From assembly GCF_006438825.1 (NCBI RefSeq), contig NZ_RCZP01000041.1, positions 1 to 48,437 of the forward strand: a stretch of DNA of 48,437 nt. The letters are read 5' to 3'. Origin of the DNA: Muricoccus nepalensis. Its GTDB lineage: Bacteria > Pseudomonadota > Alphaproteobacteria > Acetobacterales > Acetobacteraceae. Under the pieces are notes generated by a model. That model made no database searches, had not been told where the DNA came from, and saw only the letters and a list, made by a program, of their open reading frames with translations. Both the position numbers and the translations under genes were made by a program. Shown here in pieces: positions 25,747 to 33,908 of this stretch; position 1 is the stretch's first letter; the number at the start of each line of letters is the position of its first letter.

Positions 25747-26727
25747 ATGATCGACCTTGGCGCCAGCCTCCTCTCCCCTGCCGTCCTCTGCTTCGTCCTC
25801 GGGGCGGCGGCCCACGGGCTGCGATCGGACCTGCGCCTGCCGGACGCGATGTTCTCGGTGCTGTCGGCCTACCTCATGCTCGCGATCGGGCTGAAGGGGG
25901 GCGCGGCGCTGGCGGCGACCCCCTTCGCGGCCTTCGTCGGGCCAGCGGCGGGCGCGCTGGCGCTGGGCTGCGCCATCCCGGTCTGGACCTACGCGCTGCT
26001 GCGGCGGCTGGGCGGCTTCTCGGCCGCGGACGCGGCGGCGGTGGCGGCGCATTACGGGTCGGTCTCCGCGGTGACCTTCGCGGCGGTGATCGACGGGCTG
26101 GGGCGGGCGGGGGTGGGTTTCGAGGGCTACGCGGCGGCGCTGCTCGCGCTGCTCGAGGCGCCGGCGATCCTGATCGCGCTGGCGCTGGGCGGGCTGGGCG
26201 GGGCGCGCGGGGGCGCGGGGCATGGCGGGACGGAGGGGGCGCTCGGGCGCGTGCTGGCGGAGGTCGCGACGGGGAAGAGCGTGGTGCTGCTCGTGGGCGG
26301 GCTCGCGATCGGGGCGCTGGTGGGGCCGTCCGGGCTCGGGCCGGTGAAGCCCTTCTTCGTGGACCTCTTCCCCGGCGTGCTCTGCCTCTTCCTGCTCGAC
26401 CTCGGGCGGGTGGCGGCGGAACGGGCGCGGGACTTCCGGGCGGCGGGGCCTTGGCTCGCCCTCTTCGCGGTGCTGGCGCCGGTGGTGCACGGGGCGCTCG
26501 GCGTGCTGGTGGCCTATGGCACGGGCATGTCGCAGGGGGGTGCGGTGGTGCTCGGCACGCTCGCGGCCAGCGCCTCCTACATCGCGGCGCCGGCGGCGGT
26601 GCGGCTGGCGCTGCCGGAGGCGAACCCGGGGCTCTACCTGACGGCGTCGCTGGCGATCACCTTTCCCTTCAACATCGTCTTCGGCATCGCCCTCTACGCG
26701 GCGATGGCGCGGCTGGTCTACGGCTGA
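25747..26727 (+). CDS. Sodium-dependent bicarbonate-type permease (SbtA family)
   Basis: 326 aa from ATG at 25747; a start 15 codons upstream is possible but has no ribosome site. About ten helices. VLCFVLGAAAHGLRSDLRLP, SAYLMLAIGLKGG and AHYGSVSAVTFAA are typical of the SbtA/DUF897 family, and the second half has GVLCLFLLDLGRVAAERARD and ASASYIAAPAAVRLALPEA. Some members import bicarbonate with sodium; heterotroph members are uncharacterised. No PII-like SbtB follows. The 3' end overlaps plsC by 10 bp. Confidence 0.88.
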   Translation: MIDLGASLLSPAVLCFVLGAAAHGLRSDLRLPDAMFSVLSAYLMLAIGLKGGAALAATPFAAFVGPAAGALALGCAIPVWTYALLRRLGGFSAADAAAVAAHYGSVSAVTFAAVIDGLGRAGVGFEGYAAALLALLEAPAILIALALGGLGGARGGAGHGGTEGALGRVLAEVATGKSVVLLVGGLAIGALVGPSGLGPVKPFFVDLFPGVLCLFLLDLGRVAAERARDFRAAGPWLALFAVLAPVVHGALGVLVAYGTGMSQGGAVVLGTLAASASYIAAPAAVRLALPEANPGLYLTASLAITFPFNIVFGIALYAAMARLVYG

Positions 26728-27455
26728 TCCGGGGGGGCGGGCTGAGGCGCGAGGCCGCGGACGGCGGCCTCGGCCGCGGCGGAGACGGACTGCCAGCCCG
26801 CGCGGTCGTTCCGGGCCTCGGGGAAGCGGAGGGGCGGGCCGATCGAGAGGGCGAGCGGCCGGCCGGGGCGCGGCAGGCGGGCCTCGGCCGGCCAGGCGTC
26901 GCGGGCGCCCTCCAGCCAGCAGGGGACGACCGGGATGCCCGTGCCGGCGACGAGCATGCCGAGGCCGGGCTGGAAGGGGGCCATGGCGCCGCTGCGGCTG
27001 CGCGTGCCCTCGGGGAAGAGGATGTAGGCCAGCGCGTCCTCGGCGAGGCGGGCGCGCATGGTGTCGAGCTCCCCCCGCCGGCTGCGGCCGCGCCAGACGG
27101 GGAGCGCGTTGATGGCGTAGGCTGAGAGGGCCGCGCGCGCGGTGTTGCCGAAGAAGAGCTCGCCCGCGGCCAGCGCGTGGGCGCGGCGGGCGGCAGGGCC
27201 GCGCAGCGCCGCGAGAAGCGCGAGGGCGTCGAGGTGGCTCGCGTGGTTCGCGACCATGACGAAGGGGCCCTCGCGAGGGAGGTTCTCCGCGCCCTCGACC
27301 CGGAAGCCGTGGGCGGCGCGGAGGTAGCCGCGGACGGCGCGGCGCCAGGCGGCGTTGACGGCAAGGCCCACGAGGCCCGGCTCCCGCCCGAGGCTGCGCA
27401 GGCGCTCGGCCGGGGGAAGGCCGAGGTCGCGGGCGGGGCGGAGGTTCCAGTCCAT
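26718..27455 (-). CDS. 1-acyl-sn-glycerol-3-phosphate acyltransferase (PlsC-like)
   Basis: 245 aa. The acyltransferase motif HxxxxD is His71 to Asp76 (ANHASHLD), and FPEGTRSRSG is at 147-156. It should acylate lysophosphatidate or a related acceptor at the inner membrane. GAGGAGG precedes the ATG. It is the last gene of the minus-strand lipid cluster, 11 bases after the cdsA stop. Confidence 0.92.
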   Translation of the reverse strand: MDWNLRPARDLGLPPAERLRSLGREPGLVGLAVNAAWRRAVRGYLRAAHGFRVEGAENLPREGPFVMVANHASHLDALALLAALRGPAARRAHALAAGELFFGNTARAALSAYAINALPVWRGRSRRGELDTMRARLAEDALAYILFPEGTRSRSGAMAPFQPGLGMLVAGTGIPVVPCWLEGARDAWPAEARLPRPGRPLALSIGPPLRFPEARNDRAGWQSVSAAAEAAVRGLAPQPAPPDQP

Positions 27456-27466
27456 CGGCCGCCTCC

Positions 27467-28450
27467 TCAGCCGGTGATCGTGCGGATCGGGGCCGTGGTG
27501 CCGAAGCCGACGAAGTACTGCACGAGGTGGAAGACCGCGGGGGCGACGAGGAGGAGGGAGTTGAAGCGGTCCAGCACGCCGCCATGGCCGGGGAGGACGG
27601 TGCCCATGTCCTTGATGCCGAGGTCGCGCTTGATGGAGGAGAGCAGCAGGTCCCCCGCCTGGCCCGCGACGCTGACCAGCGCGCCCATCGCGACCAGCCA
27701 CACGGGGTTGGCGAGCGGCGTGCCGCGGAAGATGGCGGCGCCGACAAGGGCGACGAGGGTGGTGGTGACGAGGACCGCGCCGAGGGAGCCCGAGATCGTC
27801 TTGTTCGGGCTCGTGGCCGGCAGCAGCTTCGGCCCGCCGATGAGCTTGCCGCAGGTGAAGGCCGCGACGTCGTTCAGCGCGACGGCGGTGAGCAGCAGGA
27901 GGACGAGCGGGCGGTAGCCGGGGTCGTTCGCCATGTAGCCGAGATGGGCGAGCCCCGCGCCGAAGAGCATGAAGGCGAGGATGGCGAGGGCCGTGCGCTG
28001 GATGTAGCCCGCGGGCCGGTCGAGCGGGATGGTGCAGACGCCGAGCAGGCAGGCGGTGAGCGGCCAGAGGGCGACAAAGAAGCCGTACCAGTGGTCGAGC
28101 GCCGCGAAGTTCACCGCGAGGATGCCGAGCACGACGACGGCGCTGAGCAGGCGTTCCCGGAAGAGGCCCGTGGCGCGGGCGTATTCGCGGTAGCAGGCGA
28201 GCGAGAGGATCGTGACGGCGGCGATGGTCGCGGCGCGGCCGATCAGCACGGGGCCGAGCATCAGCGGCAGCAGCACGCACCAGGAGGCCCAGCGGAGCCA
28301 GAGCTCGCGCCGGAACTCGGGCTTGGCGCGGCCCGAGCGGGACAGCCAGAGGATGGCGAGGCCGGAGACCGCGAGCACCGCGAGGGTGGCGAGGATGATG
28401 CCGGTGGTCACGGGATGGGCGAAGGCGCCGCCCTCGGGATGGGGGATCAC
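27467..28450 (-). CDS. cdsA: Phosphatidate cytidylyltransferase (CdsA family)
   Basis: 327 aa, about eight helices. The C-terminal signature is seen as SPNKTISGSLGA and DLLLSSIKRDLGIKDMG, then LPGHGGVLDRFNSLLL. It makes CDP-diacylglycerol from CTP and phosphatidate. The GTG start overlaps the stop of the CDP-alcohol transferase (GTGA), so the donor-forming and donor-using enzymes are translationally coupled. Because a CdsA and PlsC lie together with an atypical transferase, this may be a dedicated second copy rather than the housekeeping one. Confidence 0.92.
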   Translation of the reverse strand: MIPHPEGGAFAHPVTTGIILATLAVLAVSGLAILWLSRSGRAKPEFRRELWLRWASWCVLLPLMLGPVLIGRAATIAAVTILSLACYREYARATGLFRERLLSAVVVLGILAVNFAALDHWYGFFVALWPLTACLLGVCTIPLDRPAGYIQRTALAILAFMLFGAGLAHLGYMANDPGYRPLVLLLLTAVALNDVAAFTCGKLIGGPKLLPATSPNKTISGSLGAVLVTTTLVALVGAAIFRGTPLANPVWLVAMGALVSVAGQAGDLLLSSIKRDLGIKDMGTVLPGHGGVLDRFNSLLLVAPAVFHLVQYFVGFGTTAPIRTITG

Positions 28451-29142
28451 GCGCGGTCCCCCGCGGCGGAGGCGGAGCGGAGGGCCTGGGCGGTGCCGAG
28501 GAGGCGGCGGAGCGCGGTGAGGGTGGCGAGCGCGGTGATGAGGACGAGCGCCCAGGCCGGCAGCGACCAGACGGGCGTGGCGGCCTGCCAGTAGAGGGGC
28601 GCGAGGGCGCAAAAGAGGGCGAGGGCGGTGACGAGGGCCATGCGCTGCTGCTTGGCCATGGGGCCGCGAAAGTCGCTCGGCGCGCCGGCCGCGCGGCCGG
28701 TGGTGCGGACATAGGCGGTGGCCATGGCGGCGAGCGAGGCCGCGAGGCCCAGTGCCGGGCTGCCGGCGGCGACGCCGAGGCCCAGCAGGACCGCGGTGTC
28801 GGAGACGCGGTCCGGCACCTCGTTCCAGAGCTCGCCCACCGGGGAGGCGACGCCGCGGCCGATGGCGACCATGCCGTCCATGAGGTTGGCCAGCAGGCGG
28901 AGCTGGATGAGGAGGGCGGCGAGCACCCAGAGCGGGCGGGCGGCGCCGGGCCACCAGGCTGTGCCGGCGAGCGCCAAGCCCGCGAGGAGGCCGGCGGCCA
29001 TGCCGGCCGCGGAGATGCCGTTGGGCGAGGCCTGGCGGGCGATCAGCCAGGCCGCGAGGGCGTTGGCGGGGCCGGTGTTGCGGGCGGCGATGGGGCGGCG
29101 GTCGCCCCCCTCGCCGGCCGCGGGGCGATGGGTCGTTTCCAT
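28447..29142 (-). CDS. CDP-alcohol phosphatidyltransferase family protein with altered motif
   Basis: 231 aa, about six helices. The canonical DxxDGxxAR...GxxxDxxxD motif is seen as Asn86-x2-Asp89-Gly90, a missing AR, then Gly103-x3-Asn107-x3-Asp111-x3-Asp115. Two of the expected metal aspartates are thus Asn or shifted. Family members transfer a phosphoalcohol from a CDP donor to an acceptor, and some natural subfamilies carry such changes. It may use an unusual substrate. Located between trmJ and cdsA, which suggests the product is made from this cluster's own CDP-diacylglycerol. Confidence 0.8.
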   Translation of the reverse strand: METTHRPAAGEGGDRRPIAARNTGPANALAAWLIARQASPNGISAAGMAAGLLAGLALAGTAWWPGAARPLWVLAALLIQLRLLANLMDGMVAIGRGVASPVGELWNEVPDRVSDTAVLLGLGVAAGSPALGLAASLAAMATAYVRTTGRAAGAPSDFRGPMAKQQRMALVTALALFCALAPLYWQAATPVWSLPAWALVLITALATLTALRRLLGTAQALRSASAAGDRA

Positions 29143-29175
29143 ACCCGCAGCTTGGCACGCGGGCGCGGCGGAAGG

Positions 29176-30024
29176 CTAACCGTCGATGTTGGGATCGACG
29201 GTCCCAGGGTCGGAGACTAGCGGGGCGGCGGGGTCGGGCGCCGCGGGGCCGCCGCGGGCGACGCGGCCGCGGGAGAGCTCGGTGACGACGCCGTGGAGGG
29301 TGCGGAGCTCCTGCTCCGTCACCTCGCCGCGCTCGAAGAGGTGGCGGAGGTTGCGGACCATGCCCGGGCGCTTGGGGAGGTTGTCGAGGAAGCCGCAGGC
29401 GTCGAGCTCGCGGACGAGGCGGCCGAGGAAGCCCTCCAGCTCGCCCTTGGTGGCGACGCGGGTCTCGTTGGTCATGAAGGCGCGTGGGGGCGTGGGCTCC
29501 TCGGCGGTCCACCACTCGTAGGCGAGGATCATCACGGCCTGGGCGAGGTTCAGGCTCATGTGCAGGGGGTTGAGGGGGTAGCGGACGAGGGTGTCGGCGC
29601 GGGCGAGGTCCTCGGCGTCGAGGCCGGCGCGCTCGGGGCCGAAGAGGATGGCGGCGCGGAGGTTCCCTCCGTTCACCGCGCGCAGCTCCCCGGCGGCGGC
29701 GCGGGCCGTGAGGACGGGGATGATGACGTGGCGCGGGCGCGGGCAGGTGGCGAGCACCCGGTGGCAGTCGGCGACGGCGCTCTCGACCGTGTCGTGGACG
29801 GTCGCGGCGTCCAGGATGCGGTCGGCGCCCGAGGAGGCGCGCCAGGCGCTGGTCTGCGGCCAGCCGTCGCGCGGGGCGACGAGGCGGAGGTGGAACAGCC
29901 CGCCATTGGCCATGGCGCGGGCGACCGTGCCGATGTTCTGGGCGAGCTGCGGGCGGACGAGGACCACGATGGGGCTCTCGCCCGGCGGGGGTTCCAGGGC
30001 GGCGCCGCCCTCTCTGCCGGTCAT
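29176..30024 (-). CDS. trmJ: tRNA 2'-O-methyltransferase, TrmJ family (SPOUT)
   Basis: 282 aa. The three SPOUT motifs are visible: NIGTVARAMANGG (about 27-39), ILFGPERAGL and NPLHMSLNLAQAV. It should methylate ribose 2'-O at position 32 of tRNA. The start at 30022-30024 is one of two close ATGs; the other is at 30036. The 5' frame beyond is Pro/Arg noise. The C-terminal tail is Gly/Pro/Asp-rich. Thirty-three bases separate it from the next gene, so it may head the lipid cluster's transcript. Confidence 0.93.
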   Translation of the reverse strand: MTGREGGAALEPPPGESPIVVLVRPQLAQNIGTVARAMANGGLFHLRLVAPRDGWPQTSAWRASSGADRILDAATVHDTVESAVADCHRVLATCPRPRHVIIPVLTARAAAGELRAVNGGNLRAAILFGPERAGLDAEDLARADTLVRYPLNPLHMSLNLAQAVMILAYEWWTAEEPTPPRAFMTNETRVATKGELEGFLGRLVRELDACGFLDNLPKRPGMVRNLRHLFERGEVTEQELRTLHGVVTELSRGRVARGGPAAPDPAAPLVSDPGTVDPNIDG

Positions 30025-30211
30025 GCGCTGCGCCATGCCCGGTTGCCGGGGGGCGGGCAAGGGGCGGGTGGCGGGGGCGCGCGAATCCTGTTGCCGCGGC
30101 CGGCGCGCGGCAACCATTCTGGGGGCGTGCCGTCCGCGCGCCGAGGGGCCGGCGGCGGCGCTTTCCGGGGCGCCGGATGGCGCGGCGGCCGCGCAGGAAG
30201 GGGGGAGTGCC

Positions 30212-31987
30212 ATGCCCGACGCGGAGAGCATCCGCTGGTTCAAGGAGGCCTTCCACGAGGAGGTGGCGGCGGCGGTGGCCGGCACGCCCTTCGACCTCGA
30301 CATGGTCGCGGCGATCGCCTGCCAGGAGACGGGGCCGGTCTGGTCGGCCCTGCGGCGCAAGGGGATGGGGCGGGCGGAGATCCTCGCGCTCTGCGTCGGC
30401 GACACGCTCGACGCGGATCGCGGGCGGCGCGCCTTCCCGCGGACGAAGGCGGAGCTGCTGGCGGCGCCGCGCGGGGCGGAGATGTTCGCGCTCGCGCGGG
30501 AGGCGCTGGTGCGGATGGCGGCGCACGTGCCCTCCTACGCGGCAGCGGCGAAGCGGCCCGACAAGTTCTGCCACGGCTTCGGCCTGTTCCAGTGCGACCT
30601 GCAGCTCTTCCAGAAGGATCCCGACCACTTCCTCGGGCGCCGCTACGAGGATTTCGGGCACTGCCTCGCGCATTGCGTGGGGGAGCTCCGGCGCGGGCTG
30701 GTCAAGGCGGGGCTGGAGGGGCGGGCGCGGATCTCGGACGAGGAGTTCGCCTGCGTCGCGATCGCCTACAACACGGGCGGCTTCCGGCCGGCGAAGGGGC
30801 TGAAGCAGGGCTTCTTCAACGGGCAGCGCTTCTACGGCGAGGAGGTCTTCGGCTTCGTCCGGCTGAGCCGGACGGTTGCGCTGCCGGGCGCCCTTCCCGC
30901 GATCGCGCCGCCCGCGCCGAACGAGGCGATCCTGCCGCCCCCGACCGCGCCCGCGGGGGAGACGGCGGACTTCGTCGTGCGCACGCTGGAGGCGCCGCTG
31001 CGGGTGCGGAGCGAGCCGCGGGTGAGCGACCCGCCCGGGCGGAACGTGGTGGCGCACCTGCCCGACGGGCACCCGGTGCGGCGCACGGGCGGGCGGAAGG
31101 CGGACCGGTTCTGGGCGATCGAGACGAGCCTCTTCGGCGCGCATGTGGCGGGCTTCGCCTCGTCCCGCTTCCTCGAGCCCGCGGCGGCGCCGGTGCCGAT
31201 CCCGGTGCTCGCGCCCGCCGCGGCGCCGGCGCCCGCCGCTCCCGCCGTGGTCGCCCCGGCGGCGGCCGATCCGCCGGCAGCCCCGGTGCCCGCGCGCTCC
31301 GTGGCGGGGATCCCCGCGGTGCTCATGCCGCGGCGGGCGGGGATGGTGACGACGCGGCGGGCGCCGGCCGGGGCGCACTCGCTGAACGAGCCGGGGCAGC
31401 CCGCGCGGGAGGGGGCCACACCGGCGGAGCTGGTGCGCTCGATGGGCGCGGTGGTGGACTGGCTGGCGGTGGAGAAGGAGGCGCATCTCCGCTACCGGCC
31501 GCGCGACGGGCTGACCTTCTGCAACATCTACGCGCACGACGCCTGCCACTTGGCCGGCGCCTACCTGCCGCGGGTGTGGTGGACGCCGCGCGCGCTGCTC
31601 GACCTCGCGGCGGGGCGGGCGGTGGAGCCGCGGATCGGGGACACGATCGGCGAGGTGCGGGCGAACAGCCTCTTCCTCTGGCTGCGCGACTTCGGGCTCG
31701 ACTTCGGCTGGCGGCAGACGGGCACGCTCGACAAGCTGCAGCTCGCGGCGAACGAGGGGGCGCTCGGCGTCATCGTCGCGCGGCGGAAGGAGGACGGGCG
31801 GTCCGGGCACATCGCGCTGGTGGTGGCGGAGACGGAGGCGGAGCGGGCGCGGCGGAACGCGGCCGGCGCGGTCGTCGCGCCGCTGCAGAGCCAGGCGGGG
31901 GCGACGAACTTCCGGCGCGGCACGGGGCGGGTGGACTGGTGGCGCGGCGAGGAGTTCGCCGAGAGCGCCTTCTGGATCCACGCGTGA
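30212..31987 (+). CDS. Putative two-headed peptidoglycan hydrolase (lysozyme-like + SH3 + CHAP-like)
   Basis: 591 aa. Residues 1-220 resemble a lysozyme/transglycosylase fold: candidate acid Glu39 in ACQETG, HGFGLFQ at 121-127 and the AYNTGG signature at 185-190. Residues 255-322 resemble an SH3-type domain (LRVRSEPR...NVVAHLPDGHPV...FWAIETSLFGAHVAGF). A 65-residue Ala/Pro linker follows. Residues 405-591 look like a CHAP/NlpC-type cysteine hydrolase with Cys437 (FCNIYAHDACH) and His533 (SGHIALVV). No signal peptide is visible, so export would need another route. AAGGGGGGAG precedes the ATG. The domain calls are by pattern, and the CHAP assignment is the least sure. Confidence 0.75.
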   Translation: MPDAESIRWFKEAFHEEVAAAVAGTPFDLDMVAAIACQETGPVWSALRRKGMGRAEILALCVGDTLDADRGRRAFPRTKAELLAAPRGAEMFALAREALVRMAAHVPSYAAAAKRPDKFCHGFGLFQCDLQLFQKDPDHFLGRRYEDFGHCLAHCVGELRRGLVKAGLEGRARISDEEFACVAIAYNTGGFRPAKGLKQGFFNGQRFYGEEVFGFVRLSRTVALPGALPAIAPPAPNEAILPPPTAPAGETADFVVRTLEAPLRVRSEPRVSDPPGRNVVAHLPDGHPVRRTGGRKADRFWAIETSLFGAHVAGFASSRFLEPAAAPVPIPVLAPAAAPAPAAPAVVAPAAADPPAAPVPARSVAGIPAVLMPRRAGMVTTRRAPAGAHSLNEPGQPAREGATPAELVRSMGAVVDWLAVEKEAHLRYRPRDGLTFCNIYAHDACHLAGAYLPRVWWTPRALLDLAAGRAVEPRIGDTIGEVRANSLFLWLRDFGLDFGWRQTGTLDKLQLAANEGALGVIVARRKEDGRSGHIALVVAETEAERARRNAAGAVVAPLQSQAGATNFRRGTGRVDWWRGEEFAESAFWIHA

Positions 31988-31996
31988 CGGGGGTCT

Positions 31997-32488
31997 TCAG
32001 GACGGCGCCTGGGCGTCCCACTCGGCGCGCAGGAGGGACATCAGCACCAGCGCGGTGCGCGTGCCGTCCGCGTTGAGCCGCGCCTCGCGCAGCGTGCCCT
32101 CCTCGGCGAAGCCCTGCGCGCGGTAGACGTGGCGCGCGCGCTCGTTGGTGGCGACGACGTAGAGCCAGAGGCGGTGGGCCGGGCTGTGGCGGAAGGCCCA
32201 GGCGGTGACCGCGCGCAGGAAGGGCGCGCCGAGGCCGCGGCCGGGCGCGGCCATGGCGATGCGCTTGAGGCAGAGGTTGCCGTGGGGGTCGCGGCGGTCG
32301 GAGAGGATGGCGAAGCCGGCGGGCTCGCCGCCCGCGTCCTCCGCGATCAGGTAGGCGTGGTCCGGGCCGGCAAGGGCGGCGGCGTGCTGCTCCGCCGTCC
32401 AGAGGTTGATGTAGGCGTCGTGGCCGGGGACGCGCTCCACGGCCATGATCGAGGGGATGTCGGCGGGATTCGCTAGGCGCGGCGCCAC
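31997..32488 (-). CDS. GNAT family N-acetyltransferase
   Basis: 163 aa from GTG at 32486-32488. The start inside the cysS end gives VAPRLANPADIPSIMAVER, a typical GNAT beginning. The acetyl-CoA loop is seen as MAAPGRGLGAPFLRAVTAW (R/Q-x-x-G-x-G/A form), then LWLYVVATNERARHVYRAQGF. It overlaps cysS by 16 bases and ends nine bases before the hydrolase stop. Substrate unknown. Confidence 0.88.
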   Translation of the reverse strand: MAPRLANPADIPSIMAVERVPGHDAYINLWTAEQHAAALAGPDHAYLIAEDAGGEPAGFAILSDRRDPHGNLCLKRIAMAAPGRGLGAPFLRAVTAWAFRHSPAHRLWLYVVATNERARHVYRAQGFAEEGTLREARLNADGTRTALVLMSLLRAEWDAQAPS

Positions 32489-33906
32489 GTCGTCGTGCCC
32501 TTGCCGTCCTCCAGCACGATGCCGCGGGCCGCGAGGTCGGCGCGGATGCGGTCGGCCTCGGCCCAGTCGCGGTTGGCGCGGGCGGCGAGGCGGGCGTTGA
32601 TGGCGGCCTCGATCCCGGCGTCGTTCCCCTCCCCGGCCCCGCCTTTCCGCCAGGCCTGGGGGTCGGAGGGGAGGAGGCCGAGGGCGGCGGCAGCCTCGCG
32701 GAGCGCGGCGCCGGCCTGGCCGGGGCGGGGCTTCCAGTCGCGGCCGGCGCGGGAGAGGACGGCGGTCATGGAGCCGCCGACCTGCATGACGTTCTCCAGC
32801 GCGCGGAGGTCGCGGAGGCGGGCGACGGCGAGGGGCGTGTTGAGGTCGTCGGCGAGCGGCTCCAGCGCCCAGGCGACCATGTCGGCGACGGTCGCGTCGT
32901 CCGGCTCCGGCGCCGGGAGCTTGCGGACGAGAAGGGCGTAGTGGTCGTCGAGCTCGGCGCGGGCCTCGTCGAGGCGCTCGGCGGTGTAGTCCAGCGCGGC
33001 GCGGTAGTGGGTCTTCATGAGAAGGAGGCGGAAGGCCTCGCCGGCCCAGGCCCCGCGCGCGAGGATGTCGCGCACGGTGAGGAAGTTGCCGAGCGACTTC
33101 GACATCTTCTCGCCGTCCACCAGCAGCATGCCGTTGTGCATCCACAGATGCGCGAAGCGGGTGCCGGGGAAGGCGCAGCAGGATTGCGCGACCTCGTTCT
33201 CGTGGTGCGGGAAGAGGAGGTCGGCGCCGCCGCCGTGGATGTCGAACTCCTCGCCGAGGTTCTTCCAGGCCATGGCGGAGCACTCGATGTGCCAGCCGGG
33301 GCGGCCGCGGCCCCAGGGGCTGTCCCAGCCGGGCGTGTCGGCGTCGCTCGGCTTCCAAAGCACGAAGTCGCCGGGGTCGCGCTTGTAGGGGGCGACCTCG
33401 ACGCGGGCGCCGGCGAGCATCTCGTCGGTGGAGCGGCCGGAGAGGCGGCCGTAGTCGGGGTAGGAGGCGACGGCGAAGAGGACGTGACCCTCGGCGGCGT
33501 AGGCGTGGCCGTTCGCGATGAGGCGCTCGATGAGGGCAACCATCTCGGGGATGCTGCCGGTCGCGCGCGGCTCGATGTCGGGGGGCGCGCAGGCCAGCGC
33601 GTCCATGTCGGCGTGGAAGTCGGCGGCGGTGCGGGCGGTGATCTCCGCGATGGGCACGCCGCTCTCGCGGGCGCGCGCGTTGATCTTGTCGTCCACGTCC
33701 GTGATGTTGCGGACGTAGGTCACGCGCGGAAACTGGCGCCGCAGCAGGCGGGCGAGGACGTCGAAGACGACGACGGGGCGCGCGTTGCCGAGATGGGCGA
33801 GGTCGTAGACCGTGGGACCGCAGACGTAGAGGCGGACGTGGTCCGGGTCGATCGGGCGGAACTCGACCTTCTCGCGCCGGGCGCTGTCGTGAAACTGGAG
33901 CATCAT
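32473..33906 (-). CDS. cysS: Cysteinyl-tRNA synthetase
   Basis: 477 aa. The HIGH-type motif is HLGN at 38-41, KMSKS is at 267-271, and the zinc ligands are Cys29 (CGPTVYD), Cys209 (HIECSAM) and His234 with Glu238. It charges tRNA-Cys. The start ATG-ATG at 33904-33906 lies two bases past the gltX stop, so the two synthetases and the GNAT gene form one tight operon. Full family length. Confidence 0.97.
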   Translation of the reverse strand: MMLQFHDSARREKVEFRPIDPDHVRLYVCGPTVYDLAHLGNARPVVVFDVLARLLRRQFPRVTYVRNITDVDDKINARARESGVPIAEITARTAADFHADMDALACAPPDIEPRATGSIPEMVALIERLIANGHAYAAEGHVLFAVASYPDYGRLSGRSTDEMLAGARVEVAPYKRDPGDFVLWKPSDADTPGWDSPWGRGRPGWHIECSAMAWKNLGEEFDIHGGGADLLFPHHENEVAQSCCAFPGTRFAHLWMHNGMLLVDGEKMSKSLGNFLTVRDILARGAWAGEAFRLLLMKTHYRAALDYTAERLDEARAELDDHYALLVRKLPAPEPDDATVADMVAWALEPLADDLNTPLAVARLRDLRALENVMQVGGSMTAVLSRAGRDWKPRPGQAGAALREAAAALGLLPSDPQAWRKGGAGEGNDAGIEAAINARLAARANRDWAEADRIRADLAARGIVLEDGKGTTTWRRA

Positions 33907-33908
33907 GG

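Noticed and set aside
27467-31981. A very long minus-strand open frame running from the cdsA stop past the hydrolase gene
   Set aside because: It is the cdsA frame continued upstream through other genes; outside 27467-28450 it is Arg/Pro/His-rich shadow sequence with no family pattern. Real starts overlap known neighbours.
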